Shown here: positions 32,557 to 45,120 of the stretch, one piece after another
How positions within the stretch are numbered: the stretch's first letter is position 1
Layout: each line of letters begins with the position of its first letter
Assembly (NCBI RefSeq): GCF_021130785.1
Contig: NW_025777576.1
Location: forward strand, 25,838-89,837
DNA: 64,000 nucleotides
From: Homalodisca vitripennis
Taxonomy: Eukaryota > Arthropoda > Insecta > Hemiptera > Cicadellidae
Direction: 5' to 3'
Notes under the pieces: generated by a model
What the model was told of the DNA's origin: nothing
Database searches by the model: none
What the model saw: only the letters and a program-made list of their open reading frames with translations
Program-made: the position numbers and the translations under genes

Positions 32557-33156
32557 TGACAGTTTTATAAAGTTTCTAATTTCCCGGCTGAGTTAAGATA
32601 TTGTTCAAATATTTCAACTTAAAATATTAGTACAAAATTATACAAATTTTAAAATTGTACAAATGCGTAAAAATACTTTACATTTTAAAAACATAGTTGG
32701 TTTCGTAGATCTTGTACAGGAACTACTCTAAAAAATTAACAATATCATCTCCATTATAAATTAAGATACATTTTTGAACACATATCAGCTTTTGGAAGTT
32801 AAACCTGCTTAGTAGGCAACCTGCTATCTTCTTTCTAGGCAATGTCACTCATACAGTTAGTCTGGGACTAACAGAAACTAAATCATATTAATTTAGGGTA
32901 AGTGCAGCTATTTTGTTGCTCATGAACGCTGCTAAGTGAAATTGAAGTAAAGCAATTTGGACTGATATACAATGTTAAAACTATGTAACTTTCAATTAAA
33001 TGCAACTCGAAAGAATAGATTGCTATTATAAAACTTACCATTAGCTATTAATAACGTTCGTATTTATTTAAAGATACAAGAGGTCTCATAGGTTGACTAT
33101 TGGATGGGTAAAGGTGTAATAAATTGTAAATAAGTGACAAGCAACAAAGCAGTTTA
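32557..33156. other. AT-rich non-coding segment
   Basis: No gene, RNA or repeat recognised. Confidence 0.6.
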
Positions 33157-33453
33157 TTATACTATTGCGTAACCCTTTGATTGCAAGACCTTTCTAAAAG
33201 TAAATTGCTCCTTAAGGTGTTTGTCTACCACGCACGAGGAGTTTATGCAGATAATATTCCTGATATAATAACTTGAGTACGCCAGCTGATTGGATCGAGT
33301 GTCCATAATCAGTACCTCATTACTGATCTGGGTCATAAACTCACTACCATTCATGTTCAGGTTCACTACTATTACAGGTAGCTTTCGTGTAGTTTCACAA
33401 CACAGTTGATGTACCAGTGACGCCCAATTGTGTATACTCGTAGAGTGATAAAA
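33157..33453 (-). CDS. Possible terminal exon of an unrecognised gene
   Basis: Minus-strand frame open for 98 codons to a TAA, longer than the 69 codons from its first ATG. Base composition is clearly richer in G+C than the flanks, and the peptide is balanced, not low-complexity ('SIHNWASLVHQLCCETTRKL', later 'NEVLIMDTRSNQLAYSSYYI'). An AG lies a few codons into the frame after a T-rich stretch and could be a splice acceptor. The stop overlaps 'taataaa', which could serve as a polyadenylation signal. I do not recognise the family, and no partner exon was found. It could be a gene fragment, a decayed transposon frame or chance. Confidence 0.3.
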   Translation of the reverse strand, partial: FYHSTSIHNWASLVHQLCCETTRKLPVIVVNLNMNGSEFMTQISNEVLIMDTRSNQLAYSSYYIRNIICINSSCVVDKHLKEQFTFRKVLQSKGYAIV

Positions 33454-36400
33454 TTAAATATTTTCTTAAAAAAATTTAACATTTACTATTTTAGTAGATT
33501 ACGATATTTTTTTACCATACTCGTTCCATTGCCGTTGATCTTGGATCTCGTGGAAGGTCTAAACAAACACACTTAGAGGGAATTAGAACAACAATAGATT
33601 AAATATATAGTAAACGGACCTAGTAAGGAATATTATACCAAAAAGAAAACTTTTGTTATTACGTATAATTATATTTATGAAACACACTTCAGCGTAAAAT
33701 ATCATTCAATAAAACAAAATTTTTGTAATTAAAAATAATTAAAATTTTTAAACTTATAGAATGGATAGAACTGTGAGAAAAATGAATTCAAGAAAATATA
33801 TAAATATTATAAAGAATTAGAATAATATTTTAAAGCCTCTTCATGGCATCCTTATAACCATGTCAAAACAAACGTTTAAATATGTAATATACCAAGGGAT
33901 GTATTATTTACAATAATTTATCTCATTACCATCACTTTGTTATACATTTCTTTCTATCACTCTGTTTTACCTACTAGCTAGTCCGTCTATTCAAAGTCTA
34001 AGACATTCTTCAACCATTTCGATCAACTACATGCAGGTTGCTTTAAGCTGTGAATATGCTTATTCTAGTATGTTTTAAAATGTGCTCAAATACCATAATT
34101 TCTTATTTACTTTCGCTATAAAATGTTGAAAATAGGTTATCCTATTCCGTTTTTGCTCACAATAATTACTTGCATTTGATGAAATGTTTACAAAACAGTT
34201 TAGCTTGATCACAAAAAATAAATATATCGATCCTTACTTTAGGAACACGGACATGATTTGATATTATACCACAGGCAAAGCCACTGCTACATTGTTAAAA
34301 TTTGAAACAAGAACCTGTCATAAATATTACGCAAATAATGATTTACTTTAAACACGTTTTTTATGTGTACCTTCTGGCTTAGTTGGCTCATGAAGCTTGA
34401 TCGCATTGTCCCACGGTAATCCAATGAAACGATATACTACTAAAGACAATGATGAAATGAGGCGCATTAACATTTTATTACTTAACCTTTGTTGCACCTG
34501 AGATTACCGAACCTGTAACAGAGGTCGAAGCTGAGATCGTATCACCTCTTGTGTGTTGATACACTGGAACTCATCAGTTAGTACTTCAATGAGTTAAAAT
34601 TGTCCGAGGCGTGACTGTAGATTAATGGACTGGGCTTGGAGAGAAAAGACTGGGTTAGCGTTTTTGTCCCAGAGCGCACTAACAGACAGATTCATATTAG
34701 TTTACATCTCTCGTCGAGTCAGATGAAAAGCTGCTCAGTTTCAAAAGGACACTCCTCACATAGTAGATTCAATACAAGTTCTATGTCTATTCGTATATAG
34801 AATATGTCTATGGAAGAGACATTGTATTTTCTCTAAAAAACGTATTACTATTTCTACACAAACTCTTTATCTGAGCTGTTAATTTACTGCTCTTCAACAG
34901 CTCATACTTTAAAGCTCTTGATTATATTACTTCTAGTTTGTAACATAGAATCAAGGCTCTCCTTAAAGAAATGTGGTTACTATATTAGAAGTCAGATAAT
35001 ATTTACAAAACTAATGATTTACTATGAAAATTGTAAATCTTCAATACTATTTTAATATTATTATTGTGTGTAATCTTTTTTCCCTTGTAACCAACATAAC
35101 CTGGCATTAATAATATAAGTAGTTAAATGACAAGAGGGGCATTGCTACCCACATTACAGACACACCAAAGTTTAAGCGTAGTAGAAATCGACGGATTAAT
35201 AGATGCCACATAGATCACATATTAGTGAATAATATTGTAAAACGTGCTACGAATCATAAGTAATTATCAGATTTAACTGTATTAGTTGAATTAGGAGATA
35301 AATCGTTCATACGGACGAGGTTTGGGAGATTATTGAAGTTAGTTCTGAGGTAATACTAGGGCTGCGCCACGTGATTTCATACTACACAGATGGTAATGAG
35401 AGTGCTATTTTTCCGTACCTCATTTTATAGCACTGCATTAGTTATCTCTTGTGTAATTATTGCAATTTCTAAGATAAGTCTCTAAGCTATTTGTTAAATA
35501 GCTAACAATATATTGCTATTAATAATTTTTTTAAGTTTTACTCGTTTATTCACAATTATTTTAAGAGAGAAATATATAAACATAAGTGGCATAAGTAAAA
35601 TAAATATTCTAAATATCTTGACTAAATTAAAACCAATAGATTACTATAAAAATTACAAATCAATTTGAAATAATTTTATTGTTAATAATAATTACTAAAA
35701 TTCATTTATTAAGTTCTCCATAGGAAACCCATTAAGTAAAAAAAGAAAATATAAGCTGTAGTAACGACTTATAATCAGGGGTATTTACACAATTTTATGT
35801 TCATTGTTATAGAGTACTAATTACTAACTGTAGAAGGATTTGGAACTATATATTACATCATATTAATCCAATTACCAGTAAAAATATTCAGGAACTTACA
35901 AAATTATGAGTAGGAGTTTAAAAATATTCATAAGGAAGTTACTGGTCTACATTGTACAAAATACAGAAGGAATCCATTATAATAACGCGTTAGTAACTCA
36001 TAATAAGCCAAGATCCTGATGATATAATCTCAAGCAGGATACCGGTGCACAATGTCAAACTGTAGAAGGAATCCATGTGAACACGCATTAGTTGTACACA
36101 ATAGATCAAGAGCCTGGCGTGGTAGTGAGTAGGTGTTACTCAACAGCCTGAGGCGAGTTACACTGCTGCATTGTGGAACTGTAAGAGACGTACGTAATGT
36201 AAACCACTCTTTAGTTTGATTACAGTTTTATGAGGAGAAAGAAACAATAGCCTCTCGTACTGGACATTAAGTGATTTCATTTTTTTACGTAATGAGCATT
36301 AATCAACATAATACTACACAACAAAAGATTTATAGAACCATAATGACTCAATAGCTTCAAACAAATAACACTATTGTATCACTACCAATAGTAAATATAA

Positions 36401-37464
36401 TACAACAGGCAGGAGTGCGGCTGTGTAGTAAAGAGGAGATACGCAATTGCCTTAGTCACGTTACAATGTTACATAACTATCAACATAACAAACCTGTTAC
36501 AATATACCAGAAGCATTTTAGTTTATATTGAGTATCCACTAAGTATCCTCGCGTAAGTTAAAATACTACAGCAGACCTAGTATATTTGCAGCATAATGAA
36601 AAGAGTAATATAATACTTTTAGATACAATTAAGATATTTAATTTGGGTTAAATAACTAATAGTTATATTCTTTTCTGATCTCTCCAACATAAAACCAGTC
36701 ACTGCGATGGTTTTAAAAATGTTCAATACCATAAGGTATATCTTTAAATTTTAATACGTTTTTTGAACATGATATATCAATGAGTTAATCTCTACAACTC
36801 ACTGAAACAGTTATCGTAGTTTAATTGGAGAAACATCTAATGTAGAAACTACAAAGTATCGATTTTACCAAAACAATCGTGATCACAACAGTTAGAAAAG
36901 CTCTTTTGGACCATATTTACTTTTACATATCAATACGTTTTATACTTCACAAATTATTACCATTATTCAACTTTGATTATCTGTGAAAGCCTTTCAGAAT
37001 GCACAATTTAATTTTTTTGGCTTCCATATCTCAAAGCTTGTCACTATAATAAGCTGCGACTACAAATAAATAAGCTAATATTAAATATCTTTATGAACAA
37101 TAAATCTAGTAATATGCAAATAAATGGGTTGCCAATACCGTATAATCCTATTATATTGCAGTGCAGTGTATCTTGGAACACAGTGGAAGATATATTGGTT
37201 TACTTTCTACTACTCTGCACAATTTGTGGCCAAAACAGTTCAGAATAAGATTTGCTATATTACCTGTCTTAAAACTATCACTGATTTCTTCTGACAAGAG
37301 TTTTTCATAAAATTATAGAGCATATATAAGATTGTTATGCATTTATAATATAATCTTGTACTGCTGATAAAACAATTATTGTAGTTGTGAAACTATGTTT
37401 GAATACACTTTAAAATATACTTAATCCTAATAAAATTAGGGATGATTAAGTAACAATTTAATGG
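33454..37464. other. AT-rich non-coding region
   Basis: No gene seen. A weak diverged tandem repeat of about 100 bp lies at roughly 35,950-36,150 (shared words 'agaaggaatcca' and 'gcgttagt/gcattagt'). A somewhat GC-richer stretch at about 34,370-34,760 has no open frame. The rest is unremarkable. Confidence 0.5.
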
Positions 37465-37626
37465 GCAGTTGGGTGTTTTGAACTAGAAACGTTATAAACG
37501 TTTAAACCATGTTTGATATATATATATATATATACATATATACGATATTAAATAAATGATAATTTTAATGATTAAGAAACATGGCTTAAACGTTTATAAC
37601 ATTTCTAGTTCAAAACACCCAACTGC
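37465..37626. mobile_element. 162-bp MITE with 50-bp inverted arms
   Basis: The left arm starts gcagttgggtgttttgaact; the right arm is its inverse, ending at 37,626, with two mismatches over 50 bp. The 62-bp interior is an AT microsatellite and AT-rich spacer. No clear target-site duplication is visible, so the superfamily is not assigned. On either strand the transcript would fold into one long hairpin. Confidence 0.8.
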
Positions 37627-38130
37627 GCATATATTGTCCATATCTCTTAGGACAAGAAGCTTATACATAGTACTTAGTACTATAAGAACATTAGCGCTGC
37701 TTCAAGAGTGACAGGATATTCAGGGTGGTTTAGGTTAGGGAGTAGAGGCCGCCTCCTAACAAGATCCATGAGGAAGAATTAGGGCACTAAATCTCAAAGT
37801 CATGTCTCCCCGTAAGAAGGTAAGGCCAGCTCTGACCTAGCCTCTCCACTTAAAGCTGGCAGGGGTGCACACCCTTGTTGTGCCTAGCAAGAACCTCTGA
37901 GGTAGGGAACAAACCCCTCCAACTCCAACAGTCATCTCGCACAGTAGACTACAACTATCGAATTTCCCTTGAAGCCCAGAATCTCGTCGTTTGCGGTTAG
38001 TGATGTTCCGCTCCTGGACATCCATCAGATTGCACAGATAAGTGACACATCGGTTTTTGCTGTGCCCAGTGGTAGGTTCAAGTGAAAGGTATAAACCAGC
38101 CAGAAGTGATCCCTGCTGGGTAAAGACATT
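37627..38130. other. GC-richer segment, probably an old transposon fragment
   Basis: About 37,660-38,120 is much richer in G+C than the flanks and begins right beside the MITE. A minus-strand frame of 62 codons (38,025-37,837) starts 'MDVQERNITNRKRRDSGLQG' but matches nothing I know. It may be the 5' part or untranslated region of a retroelement. Confidence 0.3.
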
Positions 38131-41100
38131 ATGTTAGTACCGATGGTTAATTTTTTACATTAATTTTGGATACTAGTAACCTAATCTAAGAATCTCTGAA
38201 TTACACAATATATTTTAAGTAAAATATAACCAATGAATATATTTATTTGTTCTTGATAAGTTCTTCTTCAATTTTTCTACATCATTCATATTATAGGTAA
38301 CGTATAATAAAATGAATATTCTCTGATACATGATGTTATTCCCAGCTCGCTTCAGCTCCAGCTCCTCGACATTTGAATCAAATTTTGCAACTCTCTAAAC
38401 ACAGCAACCTTCTCACTGCTTTCATCGAGAAGCCTCTCTGTGTCCACGTATACGATAAGTGGCGACTGTCACACGTACACTATCCTCTATGCACCTCGCC
38501 AAATAAGATCTCCAAGTCCAAGTCGGGTCGCTAGGATTGCCTCTAGGCGCTTCTCCTGGTCTGTTGGCCGTATCTGAGCAGTTTATCTCAATGAATTGCC
38601 TGTAAACTGGATCAATTTGCTCCTACAAAGATTGCTCCTAAGATCTGAGCCTAGCAATGTATGCTTCGTATGCATTTCCAGCTCACAGCTCTCAACTTAC
38701 ATCTTTCTATAGATTCGGTCAAGGTAATAGGTAACACCTATGCGCAACCAAAGAGAGAATTGCCATCAATATTCCCTAAGTAAATTCACTGTTTAAAGGA
38801 AGTAAACTACTGTGAAGAATGTCTAGATATTGCATCATTTCTAAATGTGGCCATGGAAGATTGTATCCTTGTACAACTTCATTGCAGAAATGATATGCAA
38901 TATCTGAATATGTTCAATTGAAAATAGGCCATCTCTGACGTTGAAAAATTCGCTTAACCTATAAAAAAGACGAATGTTTGTGTGTCAATCTGTTGAGAAA
39001 TATAACCTAAATGTTACTAGTAATAAATAAAAATAACTATTTAATTGAAATTGTCATTAATTGAAATAAATAGTGAAATAGTTATTAAAATTATTAGTAT
39101 AACAAACAAAAGCAACATTTCAAAGAAATAAACAAAAACAAACTAGATACACGGTAATAAACAAGAAACTAAAGTTTAAAACTTCCTTCCTATATGATTT
39201 TAAAACAGGGCAATGTTAGTGTTAATCTTCACTGTAAGCCTTGTAGTCTAACAGCATAGCATAAATGTATTAATGTTGTATAGATTTATTGAAGGCGTCA
39301 CGAAAATCCAGCGTGTCTTGGGAAGCAAGAGTACCGATAACGTTGGTAGCGTCAGTTGAGGCGTGTAGATGAGCATTAGCAAAATATGCGATGATCTTTA
39401 ATTTTGTTTGCATCAATTTCTGGTATTCTATATTTTATTTGTATATTTTATTCTATCTTTATTTTCAGTATACCACTAAACTTTTACACAGTATTGTTTT
39501 TAAAGTAAAAGGTTTTTTAAATCAACAACAATGTCTCCGCATTTTAGTTTCATAAAATTGAAATAAATAATACTAGGTTGGTAGCACTGAAAATTTGTTT
39601 TTTCTCAAGGCAGTCCTTTGAAGGTATTTTTATTTGTATCAGGAGTTGACATATTTATGGGGTTTGCAACACATGTAGTTCGGTTACAATAAATTTTACA
39701 AACTCAGAACAGATTTTATAAAAGTATCGTAAGAACATCGCTGAATTTCAGAAATCTTACCAGTTTAATAGAACTATTAGTTCTAACTTCATCTTTATTG
39801 TGTCAGGTTTAATCGGAGAATTTCCAATTTTACAATAGTTGATTGATGAAATAGATATTTGAGACCTGATTGTAGATAAGTGAGGTGTATTTTTTATATT
39901 GCACACTCATTTAGGGAAACCTTTACGATAATTTCATCAATAAAACTGTTTTCTATAACGTCAATAAATTTACATAAAAGTTATACACATAAATAAATAG
40001 TATTAAGGATTTACATTATTAATCACCTTTAAACCAATTTTAAAATATATTTTCTAATCTAATACATTTTTTATTAGCCATCTGTATTACTAGTTTTAAA
40101 AATTCCACTATTAATGTACATAAATTTAATCTAAAGTGAATTAAAATCCACTTTAATTATTTTGATTTGCTTTAATAAACATACTTGGACAGCATAAAAC
40201 TAAAAGTATCAAATATAATAATGTAATAAATATTTAAGTATCAAATAATATAATCTAATTCAAAACTAATTTTGATTTCAAATGTGATCAAAACATTTTA
40301 TTGCTACAGTCAGTGAGTTAGTAGGCGATGATATTACCCTGTATATAACTAAACATATTAGGTCTGACTACTATACTAATATTATTTATATATACATATA
40401 ATACATATTGTCACTTGTTTTAGACATAATTAAGTATTAGGCATATGTGGTAAAATGTTTGTTTTGCATTGTGTGGTGGTATTAATTATATTTTGATGAA
40501 TTTATTTCGACAAAGAAAGGGCAGTTGGCCATTTATCTCATATGAGAAGCTGTATCTATCGACAATGTCAGTTTTTGCTCTGATGTCCCTTGTCTGCCAA
40601 GCAGCTGTAGGCATTTCGTCGGGAATTGTTATACTACTTTTTTTCTTCGTATAAAAGTTTTATAATATTATGATATATTACAGGGAACTCTGCAACACGC
40701 TTTACGCACTATTTTCCAAAACCTAGGAGTTACCGCATCACGCTCCATTTGCAAATTCCTTCAGGTCACGCTTCAAACGCCTGGAAGTCAAACTCCTCTC
40801 TTTTTGTTTGCAGCTTACACAATTCACTTCAGTACAACTGTGTTTATTACAATTCCCACTCAGACACAGAGAAGATTTTAATGGATATTTTATGACCTAT
40901 CTTTGTGGAAATAAGCGAAATCTTTCTTTCACTTGTGCTTGTCGATGATAGAGGTCAGAAACTTCGATGAGTTCTTCGTCGTTTGTACATAGTATGAAAA
41001 TGAGTGTCGAAGTTGTCTGATAACAAAATGCCTTCCACCACTTTGTATTCACAAAAACTAACTAGAATAGGCTTTCCCTTAGAATCTAGCTTGCAGCAAA

Positions 41101-44100
41101 CGAACAATCATAAATATAAATGAAATGACAATGAAAAACTCCTTATCATGCAGGCAAAGTTAGGACCGCGCGCCTTTCTTACACTTGACCTGCGACAGTC
41201 TAAAATTAAACAATGAATTAAATATTACATTAAGAATAAAATTCAATAAATAATTATATTTTAAGAACGTGGAAAGATTATTATAGTTTTTTTTAAACGT
41301 AAAAGTTTAAATGTTATTAATTAAATACTTTTGCAATTCTTAAAACATATTAAATACAAATACTTTTTATTACTTGGTAAGCTTGTTAGTTAACAAGTCT
41401 GTAACAGACATGTCAGTACTAGTCTGAACTGTAACTAACCTTGATGTCACACCACAGCCACTAACCACAGCTTATATTGGTAACATTGATGTGGTTATGT
41501 GGTCAAAGGTAGTTCGTATTTCCGTGCTCTATTAAATATATTGTTTGAATTACCAAATTTTATTTTTCTATACTTCTATTCTTAAGCGAGAAGAAAAACA
41601 AACAAAACAAAGTAACTTTCACACTTACAATATTATTAAGATACTGTATAAATCTCTCAGTTATTTGGTGTAAATGCACAAGCCACTGCATCAGTCTCTA
41701 CAGAATAATAATAAATTGGGATTTTGGTTCTTGTATGGTTATGCCTAAATGTGTATTGGTCCTCAATACATTTATTACGAAATCTCAAGCTTCTAAAATA
41801 GTAATCGTTTCATTTCTAAGTCAAACCTAATTAGAAATTGAAGGTTTGTAAGTTCTGCAGAAATACTCCACCATGTAATTTAACAAAATCTATAACACAT
41901 CGTTTTGAGAATTGAACTTCAACTTTTTATTCATATTTGAACAATCCGTTACACATACACTTACTCAAAATAATTAAAATCTGTAAAGTGTGGGAAAGGA
42001 TTGCTCCTAAACTTCATGTAGTAGCAGACTTGTACGCTAGCAGCATGAAATCCAAGTAGAGATAACGAACTTAAGTGTTATCACAATACAGCGAAAATAC
42101 AATTTGACTTCACAAGCAAGGTAGAAGACTGGCTAGAAAATCAATGTCAACATTTCCTGTAATGTCGCAGACGTCGTCTGAAAGGGAACAGAATAGTAAT
42201 GGAAAAGATGGTAAAGGATAAAGAGTACCCACCCTCTTACTTATGTTTTAGCCTAAAATCCTAATTTTTACTGTTTATTACCTATCAACCCTTAAACTAA
42301 GAATAGACCATGCATTTTATTTGTAGCTCAAATAAGCAAAAAATAATCAGGCTATTTTAGAGAAGTCTAGAAGTCCCTATTTTTCATGAATTTACAATTC
42401 AGTGATTTACAATAGATTAACAGGTGTGAAGAGAAAATGACGTGCTCTTACGCTCTTAATCAACTTGATGAAGGGATGAAAGCCTGTGAGATCAAAGCTA
42501 CCTTTACACTGTAAACCACATGCCAGTTCCTAATCACGCGTCACATTAGCTATAAACTTCTGTGTCCTGGTTCTTCACATGTTTCCTCATCGATGTGTTC
42601 TTAATATAATCTAAAAGGGGTAAAATACGCATTAAATGATTTGATGTCCAAATCCAAACTAAGCATGACAACTGCTATACACAGTCAATAGTAATATGGG
42701 ATCCTCTAGTTTATGTCAGGACAAAGGCAGGTCCGATATAGACAACCACATTCAGATAGGCTGTACAATGTCGTATTCAGGATTGCCACAGACTGACTCA
42801 AAGTGGACCTAGAGTATTATGTGGACGTACAGATAGGGTTTATAATATATCTAATTATTTCTTACACCTGCTATTGCTAATATAACTTTAAAAGTAATTA
42901 TTAAAGTGTTTTCGATATTTCGATAAGGACAATATCCGTTTTATAAGTATTTCCAAACACCCTAGTCTCTATATTGAGTGAGCCTTTTATTCTCACCCAA
43001 TGATTAAATGTTTCTTTTGTTTCATATTTAAGCAGAAAAGAAGCTCTAAGTAAATTTAATGGTCCTTTTTAAATTAAGGGCCCTGGATGATCTCGGTTTG
43101 AAGCTAACAAAAGAACAAAAAGGTTTTATAACTGTAAACCATGCAAATCATATAAAACAATAGAATTTTATTATTTACATTAGTACATTTACCTTAGATT
43201 TTTTGTTTTTTGTTTTTAAGGAAAAGAATTCTATTTAAAAAATGCGTATATCTCTGAATGATAAAGTCATGAGACATTTAAACGTTTGGATTATATATTT
43301 TTTCTGGTTTTTACTGCACACGTTTTTATTTCACGTTTCAACTATTTACTATTCGATGCTTAATTTAATGAATTTACTATGTGAAATCTTAATCAGTTCA
43401 TTTACCAGTTTTTTTATTTATAAAATCATTTCATCTCCCTTACTCTGAATAAAATAAGTAAATGCTCTGGCTTAACTCGATTTACAAAACAATTGTTCAT
43501 TGTTCTTCATTCATACTTCAGACTAATGCTACCAGTTCCATTTACTTTGAGACTTTACTAAAACGACTGTAACCAACCGAACAGATTCTTAGGGCAACTT
43601 CGCTGTGCTTTGATCTGTTTACAGTAAAATTCAATATACTTCAAATATTCAAGTACCTAAAGAGTCCCTAACAATTTAGGAAGAACACATAGGGTTTTTA
43701 AAACTTTATCCACAGCAAAATATATAAATAAAATATAAGACAAGATTTATCTCGCGAGCTGTAACACTATAGGACAGAAGGTTTACGAAAATACAGCAAC
43801 ATATACTGTTTTACAAAATGGTATATCATGGCTTCTTCTTCAGGCGTCAAATCAATGATAATTTCTAAAATGCAATATCGTAAATAGATTAAAAATCTGG
43901 TAATAAACATAAAAACCAATAGATAAGTAGTGTAAAAACTAGCAGCATGTATAAGTAACTGCATATAAGTATTTTTTAACTAAATAGAAGGTAGTATTTA
44001 AAATAAAATTGGCAAATTTGTGATCAGTCAAATGTGATGAACAAGTTGTCTAAAAAATAAATCATAACCTGTTTATTGAGCCATAGCTCTTCAACAATAT

Positions 44101-44690
44101 GATCGAAATATGATTTATATGCTACTATGTTGGGTAAAATACATGTTACAATTTCTCTTGGATGAGCAAATAGTTCAGAAAGGGAGAGGGGTGAGGGTGA
44201 TAAATCCTGATTGTAAAAGTAATAGGATTATTGCTAACACTGCAGCCTTTTTCTGCTGTATTTTCAGTTGAACGTCCTTTTATATTCTGAATGGCTATTG
44301 TAGTCCGGATTATTCGGTCATAATCAGTTTGGACGCACATGAAGAGGCGTAGAAATATTTTTGAATAAAAGAGTTGTTCTTTCAACCAAAATAAAACCAA
44401 GTAATAGCAGTAAATCAAATTATAACGTACTAAATTGAATTTCTTCATACATTTTATAGGTATTATTAAATAACATAATCTTAAATTAGTTTTCGTAATA
44501 TATTGCTTTTAAAGAGAAAGGCACAGATACATATAGCCTACTCGTTTTGCTCTTTTAAAAAATCTCAGCTCCTTGACTATGCAGACCTAAAGAGAAAACC
44601 AAAAGTATCAAACGGATCGGATATTTGTAATAAACCAATGCGGAGTCACAATATGGTTTTAAGAAGTTTATCTCGCATGAACCAATAATA
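38131..44690. other. Mostly AT-rich non-coding region
   Basis: No confident gene. Two GC-richer islands, about 38,340-38,720 and 40,740-41,200, contain short overlapping open stretches broken by stops. All other frames are short, Phe/Tyr/Ile-rich and look like chance. Confidence 0.5.
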
Positions 44691-45120
44691 ACGAAAGGGC
44701 CCATTCCTGTCCCCCTTCCCTTGTATTTCCGCCATCTTGTTTTAGCCAGCCGTCACGATTACCATTGGCTAGTCCCTCTGGTCAGTCGTAGGTGGATAGT
44801 ATACGAGTGAAGACGTATTGTGACCTGTATTCCGTAGTTTAGTTTTAATGATTAGTGTTTTGTATAGTTTTGTATTAAGTGCATGTCTATAGAGTTATTG
44901 AAGTTGACAAACAACATGTAGGTTGTGATTCCTGACTTAGGCGTGCCACAACGCTTTAGTAAGATTTTTTTATTTTAACCTAGTTTGTAATTATGTATTA
45001 GGTTAGTTCTTTACCTGAAGAAGAGATCAGATTGCAGATCTCGAAACGTAGTGTTACTGTTTTCTTCTTGTTTCACTGAACGATGGCAAATGTCCGGAAA
45101 AATCCTGTTTCCTTTATATT
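44691..45120 (+). mobile_element. Possible retroelement tail with a hairpin motif
   Basis: GC-richer than its flanks. It ends with 'cctgaagaagagatc', loop 'agattgca', 'gatctcgaaacg': a perfect 6-bp hairpin (45,023-45,028 with 45,037-45,042) inside a CTGAAGA...GAAACG word. Such words are typical of the 3' tails of Penelope-like and some non-LTR retroelements. Boundaries are guesses and no coding part is seen. Confidence 0.35.

Noticed and set aside
38340..38720. Minus-strand stretch of ~70 codons reading like protein ('RLEAILATRLGLGDLIWRGA', later 'VDTERLLDESSEKVAVFREL')
   Set aside because: Three in-frame stops and no family I recognise. It may be a decayed transposon frame, but the support is too thin to annotate.
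40740..41200. GC-richer island with two overlapping minus-strand open stretches of about 50 codons
   Set aside because: No start, splice or domain evidence, and neither frame resembles a known family.
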